64,000 nt of DNA from Lachnospiraceae bacterium NSJ-143. Its GTDB lineage: Bacteria > Bacillota > Clostridia > Lachnospirales > Anaerotignaceae. The notes below the pieces were generated by a model that made no database searches, was not told the origin of the DNA, and saw only the letters and a program-made list of their open reading frames with translations. The translations under genes and the position numbers were made by a program. Numbering within the stretch: position 1 is the first letter of the stretch; each line of letters begins with the position of its first letter. This document shows positions 50,754-59,374 of the stretch, piece after piece. The stretch covers positions 186,001 to 250,000 of the forward strand of contig JALIFM010000003.1 in the NCBI GenBank assembly GCA_022867625.1, read 5' to 3'.

Positions 50754-51941
50754 TTATATGCCGGCAAGCATTTTTAAGAAGTTTCCAAACGCTATGGCAA
50801 GTCCTGTTCCAACTATGTCTCCAAAGAAGCCTAAAAGTATGCCGAAGGATATCCAGTTTACATTGTGGGCCGCAGCTATAAGCGGTGCAGAGCTTGTTCC
50901 GCCTACATTGGCCGTCAGGGCCACCTCCGCTGTAAAGAGGTCAAATTTGAAAAGCTTTGACACCAGTACCCAGAGAGCAAATGTGACAACAAGGAATATA
51001 ACCATTGTTACAAGGAATGCCGGAGCCTGAGCGCACTGTTTCAAATCCGAATATGAAGCCGTAACACAGAGACTTAAATAAAGGAATACATTGGCTATTT
51101 CTGTAGCCCCCTTAAGCTTTCTCAGCTTTGTAACTCCAAGGCAGATACCGATAATCGATGATAAAACAACTCTCCAGCCTGTTGCGTTGAGGAATGTAAC
51201 AGGAGGAAGGTGAGGTATAATAGCGTTTATTGCCCATGTGCCGGTAAGCGCTATGGCAAAAAGATACATGTAATCCAGCATAACGCAGGTATTCGCATTG
51301 GGGTCAGCGTCCTCGGCTATACGTTTTGCGATTTCGTCAAGTCCGTCTGTGTTCGCCCCCATAAACTTGTTCCATTTTTCCTTTTTTGGCAGCAGCGCCA
51401 TTATAATAGTCATAAATATCGTAAATCCGAATGTAACCATCATTACGCTGTAAGCGTAATCCACTCCTTCAACACCAAATACGGCCGCTACAGCCACCAT
51501 GTTTATTGTTTCGCCTATAAACGAACCTGTTGTAGCTGCTATTGACGCCCAGCCACTGTCAGGAAGGAAGCTCTTTGTAACTAAAAATCCAACCGTCATG
51601 CCAATCATTATACATAACGAAGATAAAAGAAATGCCGCTATCATTTTAGGCCCAAGCCTGAATATTTTCCTCACATCACAGGTGAGCATGAACATTATAA
51701 GCATAAGCGGTAGGAACGTTGAGTACTGAAAATTTTGCGCGGCTATAACCCCTTCAGCCGATGAATCGAAAACCCCAAATGTCGCAGCCAGCGCCATAGC
51801 AAGAAATATCCATACTATAGGCGGCAGTACATCAAGCACCTTTTTCCCTTTTTCCGTTTTTCCAGCCTTATGGCAAATTCCGAACACTACAGCCATCATA
51901 ATAAACATAAAAGTAAAAAATCCCAATGAAGAAGTAATCAT
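50754..51941 (-). CDS. DUF819 family membrane transporter (copy A)
   Basis: A 395-residue protein with about ten membrane helices, of the DUF819 (YjcL-like) family. Conserved stretches include QYSTFLPLMLIMFMLTCDVRKI, TGSFIGETINMVAVAAVFG and GGTSSAPLIAAAHN, repeated in inverted topology as in two-fold transporter folds. It is very similar, position by position, to the protein at 57268-58455 and has exactly the same length. First gene of the operon with the dehydrogenase complex, M20 hydrolase, Fe-ADH and RidA, so uptake of their substrate is the obvious guess. Substrates of the family are not established. Confidence 0.88.
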   Translation of the reverse strand: MITSSLGFFTFMFIMMAVVFGICHKAGKTEKGKKVLDVLPPIVWIFLAMALAATFGVFDSSAEGVIAAQNFQYSTFLPLMLIMFMLTCDVRKIFRLGPKMIAAFLLSSLCIMIGMTVGFLVTKSFLPDSGWASIAATTGSFIGETINMVAVAAVFGVEGVDYAYSVMMVTFGFTIFMTIIMALLPKKEKWNKFMGANTDGLDEIAKRIAEDADPNANTCVMLDYMYLFAIALTGTWAINAIIPHLPPVTFLNATGWRVVLSSIIGICLGVTKLRKLKGATEIANVFLYLSLCVTASYSDLKQCAQAPAFLVTMVIFLVVTFALWVLVSKLFKFDLFTAEVALTANVGGTSSAPLIAAAHNVNWISFGILLGFFGDIVGTGLAIAFGNFLKMLAGI

Positions 51942-52515
51942 GTCTTTCCCCCTTTAACCAAAGTAAATACACCAACACTCTTTTGTAACTCTCTGCCGAT
52001 ACAATAAAACGCCTTTTGCCGATAAAATACATTTCATCCGTTCCGGCCGGAACAAATTGTGCGCTTTGATTGTTAGGTATATAATACAGCAAAATTTAAA
52101 AATTTTTAATCGCAATTCGTTTATAGTTTTATGTGCAAATACACAATATAATACTCAAATTGACAAAAACCGACATTCGGTTGGGCGGTTCGTGGAATCT
52201 TATCATATTTGGAGTATATTTTCTGATTTAATGTTGATTTTATGTGCATTTTATATATACTGTTAATATAGGCACTTTAAGATATATATCATTTATGTTG
52301 ATTGATAATACTATTTAACCGCACAGGTACATATATGCATACGCACAGTACAATGGTGCAGCATTTGCTATAATATTTATTTGCACAAAAGCCTGAGCAA
52401 ATATTTTTAAACTTACACAAACACAGCCGTCGGGCTGAATTTATTTCCGATATGATTTACAATGTAATTTTTTTCATAGCTGATTTTATTATATATTTAT
52501 CCTGGAGGGGTCTGT
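51942..52515. promoter_or_regulatory. divergent control region of transporter copy A and its PucR-type regulator
   Basis: AT-rich, no gene seen. A perfect 14-bp palindrome GTTCCGGCCGGAAC lies at 52040-52053, about 100 bp upstream of the transporter ATG, strikingly GC-rich against its surroundings; it resembles GTTC-N4-GAAC at 57149-57160 before transporter copy B. A plus-strand TATAAT at about 52368-52373 (TTTGCTATAAT) may be the regulator's -10, without a good -35. Confidence 0.5.
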
Positions 52516-53676
52516 ATGTCCGCAACTGTTGAAAAAATATTTTCCAGTCTTTCATCGTCATACAAAGTGAAATGTGTGGCCGGAAATGCCGGCAGAGAGA
52601 ATTATGTTGAATGGGTAAGTGTAGTGGAAGACGACCTGAGGCTTGTTATAACAAACGAGATTATATTCACAAGCGGAATAAAAAATTCCTACGACGGGTA
52701 TCTTCTTGAGCTTGCCAGAAAAATTTATGAGTTTAACTGCTCAGCTCTGGCTCTCAAGCTCGGCCCTTATATACGCAGTGTACCTCAGGAGGTAATTGAC
52801 TACTGCAATGAAGTCAGTCTGCCGCTCTTTACAATACCTCCGCAGGGCGCGATGGTCGAGATAGTGCGCGACATATGCCACCATATAATATATGAAGAAA
52901 CATACCAGTCAAACATATCCGAAACCATGCAGAACATAATATTCAATACCGAAAACCTTCAGTCACAGATTAATAAGCTTGAAAAGGCCGGTTATTCCAG
53001 AGAAAGCATATACTGTCCGGTTATAATCGAGATAGAAAGGAATGAGCGTGACGACTATGAGATACTTACAAAGGACATGCAGATTTACTGTGAAAGGCTT
53101 ATTAACGAGAGCGGAAGTCTTTATGTATCATTTATGTACAATCGCTACCTTATACTTATATTTATCGACTGTGCCAATAAGATTATCGACAGCTTTGTGC
53201 GGGAGTTTTACCTTAACCAGTCGCTCAAGTTTGCCGGGCATAAAATTTATATATCTGTAGGACCAAACAGAGACAATATTTTTTCAATAGCCAAAAACTT
53301 CAAACGCACGCTCTCCATAACAAAGCCTGCCAGAAAGTCCGGCCAGAAGGTTACCTATTACGATTTTATGGGAATTTACAAGCTGATATCAGAAATTGAG
53401 GATATATCCATACTTAAAGAATTTCACGATTCGGCCCTCGGCTCACTTATACGCTTTGACACCGAAAACGGCACCGACCTGCTGAGCTTCCTTGAAACAT
53501 ATTTGAACTGCAATGGAAACGTACAGGAGGTGGCCCAAAAACGTTATGTACACAGGAACACAGTAAACAACCAGATTAAAAAAATAGAAAAGATAACCGG
53601 CATCGACCCACTGACTATAAGCGGCAAAGTACAGTTTGCAATCGCATTTGAGATTAAAGATTTGCTGGAATCATAA
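52516..53676 (+). CDS. PucR/CdaR-type transcriptional regulator (copy A)
   Basis: A 386-residue regulator. The N-terminal PucR-type sensor (about 1-125: VEWVSVVEDDLRLVITNEIIFTSGIKN, then LALKLGPYIRSVPQEVIDYCNEVSLPLFTIP) is followed by a GGDEF-like middle domain (about 155-285) and a C-terminal helix-turn-helix of the PucR/CdaR class (LETYLNCNGNVQEVAQKRYVHRNTVNNQIKKIEKITG). Such proteins control purine, ureide or sugar-acid catabolism. It is divergent from transporter copy A and homologous along its whole length to the regulator at 55840. The ATG has TGGAGGGG upstream. Ligand unknown. Confidence 0.88.
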   Translation: MSATVEKIFSSLSSSYKVKCVAGNAGRENYVEWVSVVEDDLRLVITNEIIFTSGIKNSYDGYLLELARKIYEFNCSALALKLGPYIRSVPQEVIDYCNEVSLPLFTIPPQGAMVEIVRDICHHIIYEETYQSNISETMQNIIFNTENLQSQINKLEKAGYSRESIYCPVIIEIERNERDDYEILTKDMQIYCERLINESGSLYVSFMYNRYLILIFIDCANKIIDSFVREFYLNQSLKFAGHKIYISVGPNRDNIFSIAKNFKRTLSITKPARKSGQKVTYYDFMGIYKLISEIEDISILKEFHDSALGSLIRFDTENGTDLLSFLETYLNCNGNVQEVAQKRYVHRNTVNNQIKKIEKITGIDPLTISGKVQFAIAFEIKDLLES

Positions 53677-53679
53677 AAA

Positions 53680-53721
53680 GCGCCTGAGAAAAAACTGTAA
53701 ATACAGTTTTTTCTCAGGCGC
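53680..53721. terminator. bidirectional terminator
   Basis: A nearly perfect 20-bp stem (GCGCCTGAGAAAAAACTGTA with its complement, 53680-53721) with T-rich tails both ways, between regulator copy A and the convergent DUF2628-like gene. Confidence 0.92.
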
Positions 53722-53741
53722 CTGTTTTATTTAAATATTAA

Positions 53742-54047
53742 TCAGCTCAGGTAGTCCTTTGAGTTGAATATATCCCTGTCCGCATCGCTCAGAGGATAAT
53801 ACCCCTTAGACAAAAGCTCCTTTGTATAAAGCTTGTTGTACATAAACGAAAATATTATGCCAACAATAAAAGCTGTCAGGCCATATCCAAAATATCCGAC
53901 CAGCAGTGAAATCAGAAACATTATTGCAGCCCACTTAAAATCTCCTCTTATAAGCGGAACAAAAAAGCTGAAGAAAAACACAGTCCATGAAAATCCAACC
54001 TTTACTTCTTTAATAATGCCTGCGTCGTTTTTTAATTTTGCTTTCAT
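53742..54047 (-). CDS. small membrane protein, DUF2628-like
   Basis: A 101-residue protein with two to three hydrophobic segments (about 22-70). The pattern SWTVFFFSFFVPLIRGDFKWAAIMFLISLLVGYFGYG followed by a charged LYTKELLSKGYYPLSDAD tail resembles DUF2628 and related small membrane proteins. Function unknown. Good ribosome binding site (AGGAGG) in front of ATG 54047; single gene facing the strong terminator. Confidence 0.75.
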   Translation of the reverse strand: MKAKLKNDAGIIKEVKVGFSWTVFFFSFFVPLIRGDFKWAAIMFLISLLVGYFGYGLTAFIVGIIFSFMYNKLYTKELLSKGYYPLSDADRDIFNSKDYLS

Positions 54048-54121
54048 TACATTCCTCCTGTATTTTTGCCAACATTATAGCATACCGCCTGTCAAAAGTA
54101 AATTGAGATATATCCCGCCAC

Positions 54122-54673
54122 TTAATTCGGGTAAAAGTTTATAACCATAAATGCGGCAGTTTTGCTTCCTCTGTTAATATAGGCATGGTTTTGAGACGAA
54201 TCAAACATAAGCGAATCGCCAGCGCCCAAAGCATACTCGCCGGTATATGTATGCACAGTCAATTCTCCGCTTATAATATAAATATACTCCTGCGACTTTT
54301 TTGAGTGCCCTATCGAAGTGTTTGACGAGTCTGAGTCAAGTTCGGCATAAAAAAGCTCAAAATTCCTAACAGGGGTACTCTTAAAATAGCAGTACACACG
54401 GTAATTGCCACTTTCTCCAGTCTGTACCTCCGGCTCAGATTTGCGGACAACAGTGGTTTCCTTTTCCACTCCATCCATCAGTCTTGTGTACGGCACATTA
54501 AGCCCGTTGGCTATTTTCCAGATTGTATTTATTGTAGGGTTTCCCCCTCCCTTTTCTATGTCAGAAAGCATCGCTTTGCTAACACCTGATATCTTTGAAA
54601 GCTGTCCAAGCGTCAAACTGCGCTCTTGCCTCAGTTCCTTTAAATTTATAGAAATTATCATGCCCAAGTCCAT
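54122..54673 (-). CDS. XRE-family regulator with C-terminal cupin domain
   Basis: A 183-residue regulator. The helix-turn-helix occupies residues 8-62 (LKELRQERSLTLGQLSKISGVSKAMLSDIEKGGGNPTINTIWKIANGLNV). The C-terminal cupin (about 105-183) has GHSKKSQEYIYIISGELTVHT and GDSLMFDSSQNHAYIN motifs, a small-molecule-binding barrel. Members such as PuuR-like proteins control amine and amino-acid use. It is divergent from the HD-domain gene, whose expression it may control. Confidence 0.9.
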   Translation of the reverse strand: MDLGMIISINLKELRQERSLTLGQLSKISGVSKAMLSDIEKGGGNPTINTIWKIANGLNVPYTRLMDGVEKETTVVRKSEPEVQTGESGNYRVYCYFKSTPVRNFELFYAELDSDSSNTSIGHSKKSQEYIYIISGELTVHTYTGEYALGAGDSLMFDSSQNHAYINRGSKTAAFMVINFYPN

Positions 54674-54828
54674 ACCGCACCTCTTTCTTCTTGACAGATA
54701 TAATTTACTATTGTAAGATATAACAAACGATATCGTTCATTATATTATTCACCTGTAGTTTATAATCAACAATTATACATCAAAATCAAACCAAAATCAA
54801 TTATATCAAAATAAAAGGGGAATCAGCT

Positions 54829-55404
54829 ATGGAAAAAATCATAACAAGACAGTGCGCATGGGAGCTCTTAAAAGAATACACAAAAACACCGGCCCTCCGC
54901 AGCCACGCTCTGGCTGTTGAGGCCGTAATGAGATATTTCGCCGGAATATATGGCGGCGATGAAGAATTATGGGGAGCCGTTGGCCTGCTTCATGATTTGG
55001 ACTACGAAATGTTTCCGCAGGAGCACTGCATAAAGTCGGCCCGGATAATGGAAGGCCTCGGGATAGACAGTGTATATATCCGCGCCGTTATGAGCCATGC
55101 CTACGGAATCTGCACAGATGTCAGGCCTGAAAGCCAGATGGAAAAGGTCCTCTATACTGTTGACGAATTAACCGGGCTTATAAACGCCGCCTGCCTCATG
55201 CGCCCCTCAAAGAGCGTGCTGGACATTGAGGTTAAATCCGTAAAGAAAAAATTCAGGGACAAATCCTTTGCCGCAGGCGTAAACCGGGATACAATACTTA
55301 ACGGCTGCCATATGCTCAATATGGACCTTGACGAAATTATAAGGCTTACTATATGCGGCATGAGGGAGGCGGCAGAGGATATCGGGCTTAAGGGCTCTCT
55401 TTAA
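54829..55404 (+). CDS. HD-domain phosphohydrolase-like protein
   Basis: A 191-residue protein with the HD metal-binding pattern: RSHALAVEAVMRYFA near residue 24 (His), GLLHDLDYEMFP near 53 (His-Asp) and IRAVMSHAYGICT near 87, followed by YTVDELTGLINAACLMRPSKSV. This type is close to the uncharacterised HDIG-like hydrolases of anaerobes. It lies alone on the plus strand after AAAAGGGGAA. A phosphatase or nucleotidase activity is inferred from the fold only. Confidence 0.88.
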   Translation: MEKIITRQCAWELLKEYTKTPALRSHALAVEAVMRYFAGIYGGDEELWGAVGLLHDLDYEMFPQEHCIKSARIMEGLGIDSVYIRAVMSHAYGICTDVRPESQMEKVLYTVDELTGLINAACLMRPSKSVLDIEVKSVKKKFRDKSFAAGVNRDTILNGCHMLNMDLDEIIRLTICGMREAAEDIGLKGSL

Positions 55405-55420
55405 TTAACAGCCATGCACA

Positions 55421-55457
55421 CAAAAAAGGCTATGGGATGTTTATACATCCCATAGCC
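55421..55457 (-). terminator. terminator of spoIIID
   Basis: Minus strand: GGCTATGGGATGT (as 55457-55445) pairs with ACATCCCATAGCC (55440-55428), loop 4 nt, then TTTTTTG. The same hairpin lies just past the HD gene stop on the other strand. Confidence 0.85.
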
Positions 55458-55477
55458 TTATGTGCTGGTCTGAACCG

Positions 55478-55732
55478 TCACTTTTTCATATGGAGATATT
55501 TATTTTTTGTCGCCATTCCGCCTCTGATATGGCGCTCGGCCTTGTTTATCTCAAGTACACTGCGCACCTGCCTTGCAAGCTGGGGATTAATATGCTCCAC
55601 ACGGTCAGTAATATCCTTATGTACCGTGCTTTTGCTTATTCCAAACTGTTTGGCTGTCTGGCGCACTGTGGCGTTGTATTGTATAATATAATTCGCTATT
55701 TCTATTGCCCTCTCCTCAATATAATCCTTCAA
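55478..55732 (-). CDS. spoIIID: sporulation transcriptional regulator SpoIIID
   Basis: An 84-residue DNA-binding protein of the mother cell in sporulation. DYIEERAIEIANYII at the N-terminus, the helix-turn-helix VRQTAKQFGISKSTVHKDIT, and INPQLARQVRSVLEINKAERHIRGGMATKNKYL match SpoIIID along the whole length, including the basic C-terminal helix. Start is a TTG at 55732 behind AAGGGTGG. It shows the organism can form, or derives from ancestors that formed, endospores. A sigma-E-like promoter lies upstream, as expected. Confidence 0.96.
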   Translation of the reverse strand: MKDYIEERAIEIANYIIQYNATVRQTAKQFGISKSTVHKDITDRVEHINPQLARQVRSVLEINKAERHIRGGMATKNKYLHMKK

Positions 55733-55762
55733 GGGGAACCACCCTTATATACTTGTTTTTAC

Positions 55763-55792
55763 ATCTTATGCCACGCCCCCATTTTATATTAC
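55763..55792 (-). promoter_or_regulatory. putative sigma-E promoter of spoIIID
   Basis: Minus strand: GTAATATA (55792-55785), 14-nt spacer, CATAAGAT (55770-55763), close to the sigma-E consensus (-35 about TCATATT, -10 about CATACAAT). spoIIID is a known sigma-E target. Confidence 0.5.
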
Positions 55793-55798
55793 CCGGTT

Positions 55799-55824
55799 TA
55801 AAAAAAGCCACCAAAAAGGCGGCT
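55799..55824 (-). terminator. terminator of regulator copy B
   Basis: Minus strand: AGCCGCC (55824-55818), loop TTTTT, GGTGGCT (55812-55806), then TTTTTTT. It separates the regulator from spoIIID. Confidence 0.85.
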
Positions 55825-55839
55825 GATTAATATAAAGCA

Positions 55840-57009
55840 CTATAAATTATATAATTCTGATATTTTAATTGCAACCATAAACTGGAGCTTCCCCTCAAGT
55901 GTTATGGGGTTAACGCCTGTTATTTCCTTTATCCTGCGCAGCTGGTTGTTTACAGTATTGCGGTGTACATAAAACTTGCTTGCAACAGCCTGTGTGTTGC
56001 CGTCGCAGATGATATAGTTTTTTATGTAGTTTGTCAGGTCTGTGTAGTTTTCAGCGTCATAGCGTGTAAGCAGCCCTATGGTGTCGTTATATATTCCCTT
56101 TAAAAGCTGCAAATCCGATACTTCAGAAAGAATTTTATACATGCCCATATTGTCGTAGTAGCATAGATACTCACTTTTCTTCTGTGCCACATTTATAATG
56201 GGAAGAAGCCTTTTGAAATTAACTGAAAGATTATATATGCTGTCATCTAAATGGCCCACACAGATATAAACCCTGTGGTCTATATAATTGAGAGTCAGAC
56301 TGCTGTTAAATGTCTCAATAAATTTTTCTATATCCGCCTTCTTTGTATCCAGAAGTATCAGTGTAAGTATCCTGTTGTATACAAAAGATACGTATTTTCC
56401 TTTTATAGTGCTGGCCGCGCTGTCACACCATGTTTTAACGCTCCTCAGCAGCATGTCAAAATCCGACCTGTCAGTATTTTCCACCTTGATTATAACAGGA
56501 CAGTATGTGCTCTCCTGCGAAAACCCGTAAAACGAAAGCCTGTTAATCTGCACATCTATGTTTTCGGTATTGAATATTATGCTCTGTATAAGCTCCGTAA
56601 CGCTCTGGTTTTCCGCCTCGTCGTACATAAGCATATGGGCTATATCCTTTACCACATCGTTTATAAGCACATCCCAAGGCATTGTGTAAAGCGGAAGCCC
56701 CACCCTGTCGCAGTATTCTGTTACAGACTCCGGTACTGACATAATATATTTTCCGGTATTTATAATAAGCGCTCTGGCCTTAGCCTTGTGCAGGTTTTCA
56801 ACAAAAGACAGAAGATAGCCGCTGTCATTGTTTTTTACTCCCGCAGTTATCACTATCTGGTTTACATTCTTAAATTTTTCAGTGCTGTAGTCCTCCACCA
56901 GACCAACCCAGTGTATGTTGGAATTGCCTACGCCTTTTTTGCCGGAAACAAGCCTTATCCTGTATGACGGCGAAAGACGGTTCATAATCTCCTGTACAGT
57001 TATTGACAC
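55840..57009 (-). CDS. PucR/CdaR-type transcriptional regulator (copy B)
   Basis: A 389-residue regulator, the paralogue of the protein at 52516, with the same three parts: PucR-type sensor (about 1-125, with IHWVGLVEDYSTEKFKNVNQIVITAGVKN), GGDEF-like middle domain, and C-terminal helix-turn-helix (NTQAVASKFYVHRNTVNNQLRRIKEITG). I place the start at GTG 57009, directly after AGGAGGTGGG; this aligns with the start of copy A (SITVQEI versus SATVEKI). It is divergent from transporter copy B and ends at a terminator before spoIIID. Confidence 0.88.
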   Translation of the reverse strand: MSITVQEIMNRLSPSYRIRLVSGKKGVGNSNIHWVGLVEDYSTEKFKNVNQIVITAGVKNNDSGYLLSFVENLHKAKARALIINTGKYIMSVPESVTEYCDRVGLPLYTMPWDVLINDVVKDIAHMLMYDEAENQSVTELIQSIIFNTENIDVQINRLSFYGFSQESTYCPVIIKVENTDRSDFDMLLRSVKTWCDSAASTIKGKYVSFVYNRILTLILLDTKKADIEKFIETFNSSLTLNYIDHRVYICVGHLDDSIYNLSVNFKRLLPIINVAQKKSEYLCYYDNMGMYKILSEVSDLQLLKGIYNDTIGLLTRYDAENYTDLTNYIKNYIICDGNTQAVASKFYVHRNTVNNQLRRIKEITGVNPITLEGKLQFMVAIKISELYNL

Positions 57010-57148
57010 AAAACCCACCTCCTGCCATGAATTGTTCAAATTATACAGATGCCAAAATTCAGTTTACTTAAATATTTATTATATCATTAAAATCCTTTAT
57101 ATAAATAAAAAATAAATTATTTATTTATGTTTTTCTGACAGACAGCTT

Positions 57149-57184
57149 GTTCACCTGAACAGAAAAACTGTGTCGCTCTATACT
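57149..57184 (+). promoter_or_regulatory. promoter and dyad upstream of transporter copy B
   Basis: The dyad GTTC-ACCT-GAAC (57149-57160) overlaps a possible -35 TGAACA (57156-57161), followed by a 17-nt spacer and -10 TATACT (57179-57184). A second TATACT at 57207-57212 with TTCAAA 17 nt before it is an alternative. The dyad resembles the palindrome before copy A. Confidence 0.45.
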
Positions 57185-57267
57185 TCAAACAGCTCCCGCT
57201 CAGCATTATACTGTAATCAGGCTGAAGTGCTGGTTAAATGGCTAATATTCAGAAAAGGAGGGTACAT

Positions 57268-58455
57268 ATGATTAAGTCTTCATTGGGGTTTTTCACATTC
57301 ATGTTTATTATGATGGCTGTTGTGTTCGGCCTGTGCAAAGAGGCGGGAAAAACGGCAACGGGAAAAAAGGTACTTGACGTGCTTCCGCCTATTGTATGGA
57401 TATTTCTTGCTATGGCGCTTGCCGCCACACTTGGGGTTTTCGACCTGAAGGCAGAAGGGGTTATAGCCGCACAGAACTTCCAGTACTCAACGTTCCTGCC
57501 GCTTATGCTTATAATGTTTATGCTCACCTGCGATGTGAGAAAAATTATTAAGCTTGGGCCAAGAATGATAGCGGCATTTCTGCTCTCATCTTTAGCTATA
57601 ATGACCGGCTTTACAGTGGCGTTTCTAATCTGCAAGGGGTTCCTTCCGGATAACGCATGGGCTATAATAGCCGCTACTACAGGCTCATTTATAGGCGAGA
57701 CTATAAACATGCTGGCAGTAGCCGGAGTTTTCGGTGTTGAAGGTGTTGACTACGCATACTCGGTAATGATGGTAACATTCGCATTTACAATATTCCTTAC
57801 AGTTATAATGGCACTCATACCGCACAAAGACACATGGAACCGTAAAATGAAAGCTTCAACCGACGGCCTCGACGATATAGCAAGAAGAATAGCCGAGGAA
57901 GCCGACCCTGACTGCAATACCTGCGTAATGCTGGACTACATGAAGCTTTTTGCCATAGCCCTTGCCGGAACATGGGCAATCAACACAATTATCCCTCATT
58001 TTCCTCCTGTCACATTTCTCAACGCCACAGGCTGGAGGGTTGTGCTCTCATCAATAATAGGTATATGTCTTGGCGTTACAAGACTCAGAAAGCTTAAAGG
58101 GGCTACAGAGGTAGCCAATGTATTCCTTTATCTGAGCCTTTGTGTAACAGCGTCCTACTCAGATTTAAAACAGTGCACACAGGCGCCGGGATTCCTTGTG
58201 GTATGTATAATAATGCTTATTGTAATGTTCGCCCTTTGGTTTCTTTTTTCAAAGATATTCAAGTTCGACCTGTTTACCGCAGAGGTAGCCATAACGGCAA
58301 ACATTGGCGGAACGTCATCTGCGCCGCTTATAGCCGCCACACATAACTCAAACTGGATTTCTTTCGGTATACTTTTAGGGTTCTTCGGCGACATAGTAGG
58401 AACAGGTCTTGCAATAGCATTCGGGCATTTTCTGCAGTTTCTGTCAACTCTCTAA
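57268..58455 (+). CDS. DUF819 family membrane transporter (copy B)
   Basis: A 395-residue membrane protein, nearly the twin of the one at 50754-51941: same length, long identical runs such as SSLGFFTFMFIMMAVVFG, STFLPLMLIMFMLTCDVR and TGWRVVLSSIIGICLG, with changes scattered mainly in loops. The ATG at 57268 follows AAAAGGAGGG. It leads a plus-strand group with a creatininase-family hydrolase and two unknown proteins, divergent from regulator copy B. The regulators of the two loci have diverged more than the transporters, suggesting the two transporters carry the same or closely related compounds. Confidence 0.88.
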   Translation: MIKSSLGFFTFMFIMMAVVFGLCKEAGKTATGKKVLDVLPPIVWIFLAMALAATLGVFDLKAEGVIAAQNFQYSTFLPLMLIMFMLTCDVRKIIKLGPRMIAAFLLSSLAIMTGFTVAFLICKGFLPDNAWAIIAATTGSFIGETINMLAVAGVFGVEGVDYAYSVMMVTFAFTIFLTVIMALIPHKDTWNRKMKASTDGLDDIARRIAEEADPDCNTCVMLDYMKLFAIALAGTWAINTIIPHFPPVTFLNATGWRVVLSSIIGICLGVTRLRKLKGATEVANVFLYLSLCVTASYSDLKQCTQAPGFLVVCIIMLIVMFALWFLFSKIFKFDLFTAEVAITANIGGTSSAPLIAATHNSNWISFGILLGFFGDIVGTGLAIAFGHFLQFLSTL

Positions 58456-58555
58456 ACCCGGATAAGGTTAACCGCAGTCAGCTTTAGCCATTTAACCAGT
58501 TTAAATACGATAACTATTAATCCTGTTAATTGCTTAATAAGAAGGAGTGGTTTAC

Positions 58556-59335
58556 ATGTTGCTTGAGGAAATGACATACAGGGAAGTAAAAAAATACTTT
58601 GAGGACGGAAACGACACAGTTATACTCCCATGCGGCTCAACAGAACAGCACGGCTGCCATATGGTTCTTGGCACAGACTTTCATATAGCAAAGGAATTTG
58701 CCAAAAGGATTTCAGAAAGAACAAAAATCATGGTTGCCCCTACTGTTAACTACGGCTATACCGAATACCACAAAAAGGGCTTTCCGGGAACAATAGGCTT
58801 CGACCAGGATTTGCTTTATGACATATACTACGGCATATCCGAGCAGCTGATAAATATGGGAGCCAAAAAGATTGTATTTATGAACGGTCACGGCGGCAAC
58901 AGCTATCCGCTCAAAAGGGTATCAATGAACCTGAGGATAAACCACAACGTAATGGGTCTCATACTTGACTGGTGGAACATAGCCGGACAGATTAAGCCTG
59001 AATGGGAGGAGCTTGGCCACGCCGGAAAACCTGAGACAGCGGCTATGATGTACCTTTTCCCGGAATACGTACATACTGACAGAATAAAATTTGAGGGCTT
59101 TAAGACTCTGGCAGACGGAGTTGAGACAAAGGGAAGTGCTACATTCGGCTACAAAGGAGTAAACTACGGCATCTGGCTCAACACAATAGACGTAACGGGA
59201 ACCTGCGGAAATTACGGCGAGGACCCTAAGCTTGCCACCCTTGATATGGGTACAGCCTGTGTTGAGGCGGTTATCGACCACATTGTTGACTTTATCGAAA
59301 ACGGTTTCTCTAAAATTAAAATAGAAAACAACTGA
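58556..59335 (+). CDS. creatininase-family amidohydrolase
   Basis: A 259-residue metal-dependent hydrolase. The family's metal ligands are seen as LPCGSTEQHGCHMVLGTDFHIA (Glu, His, Asp), FMNGHGGNSYPL near residue 108 (His) and GHAGKPETAAMMYLFP near 160 (Glu). The family includes creatininase, FAPy deformylase ArfB, 3-dehydro-scyllo-inosose hydrolase IolN and the mycofactocin protein MftE, so cleavage of a cyclic amide, formamide or related bond is expected but creatinine is not proven. The ATG at 58556 is preceded by GAAGGAG. Second gene of the transporter-B group. Confidence 0.9.
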   Translation: MLLEEMTYREVKKYFEDGNDTVILPCGSTEQHGCHMVLGTDFHIAKEFAKRISERTKIMVAPTVNYGYTEYHKKGFPGTIGFDQDLLYDIYYGISEQLINMGAKKIVFMNGHGGNSYPLKRVSMNLRINHNVMGLILDWWNIAGQIKPEWEELGHAGKPETAAMMYLFPEYVHTDRIKFEGFKTLADGVETKGSATFGYKGVNYGIWLNTIDVTGTCGNYGEDPKLATLDMGTACVEAVIDHIVDFIENGFSKIKIENN

Positions 59336-59374
59336 TACATTTAGTGTGATATTTTGAAAGGAGTGTTTATAACT

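Noticed and set aside
58556-59335. Firm assignment as creatinine amidohydrolase and a creatinine pathway
   Set aside because: The family covers several reactions, and no creatinase, carbamoylsarcosine amidohydrolase or hydantoinase gene is present.
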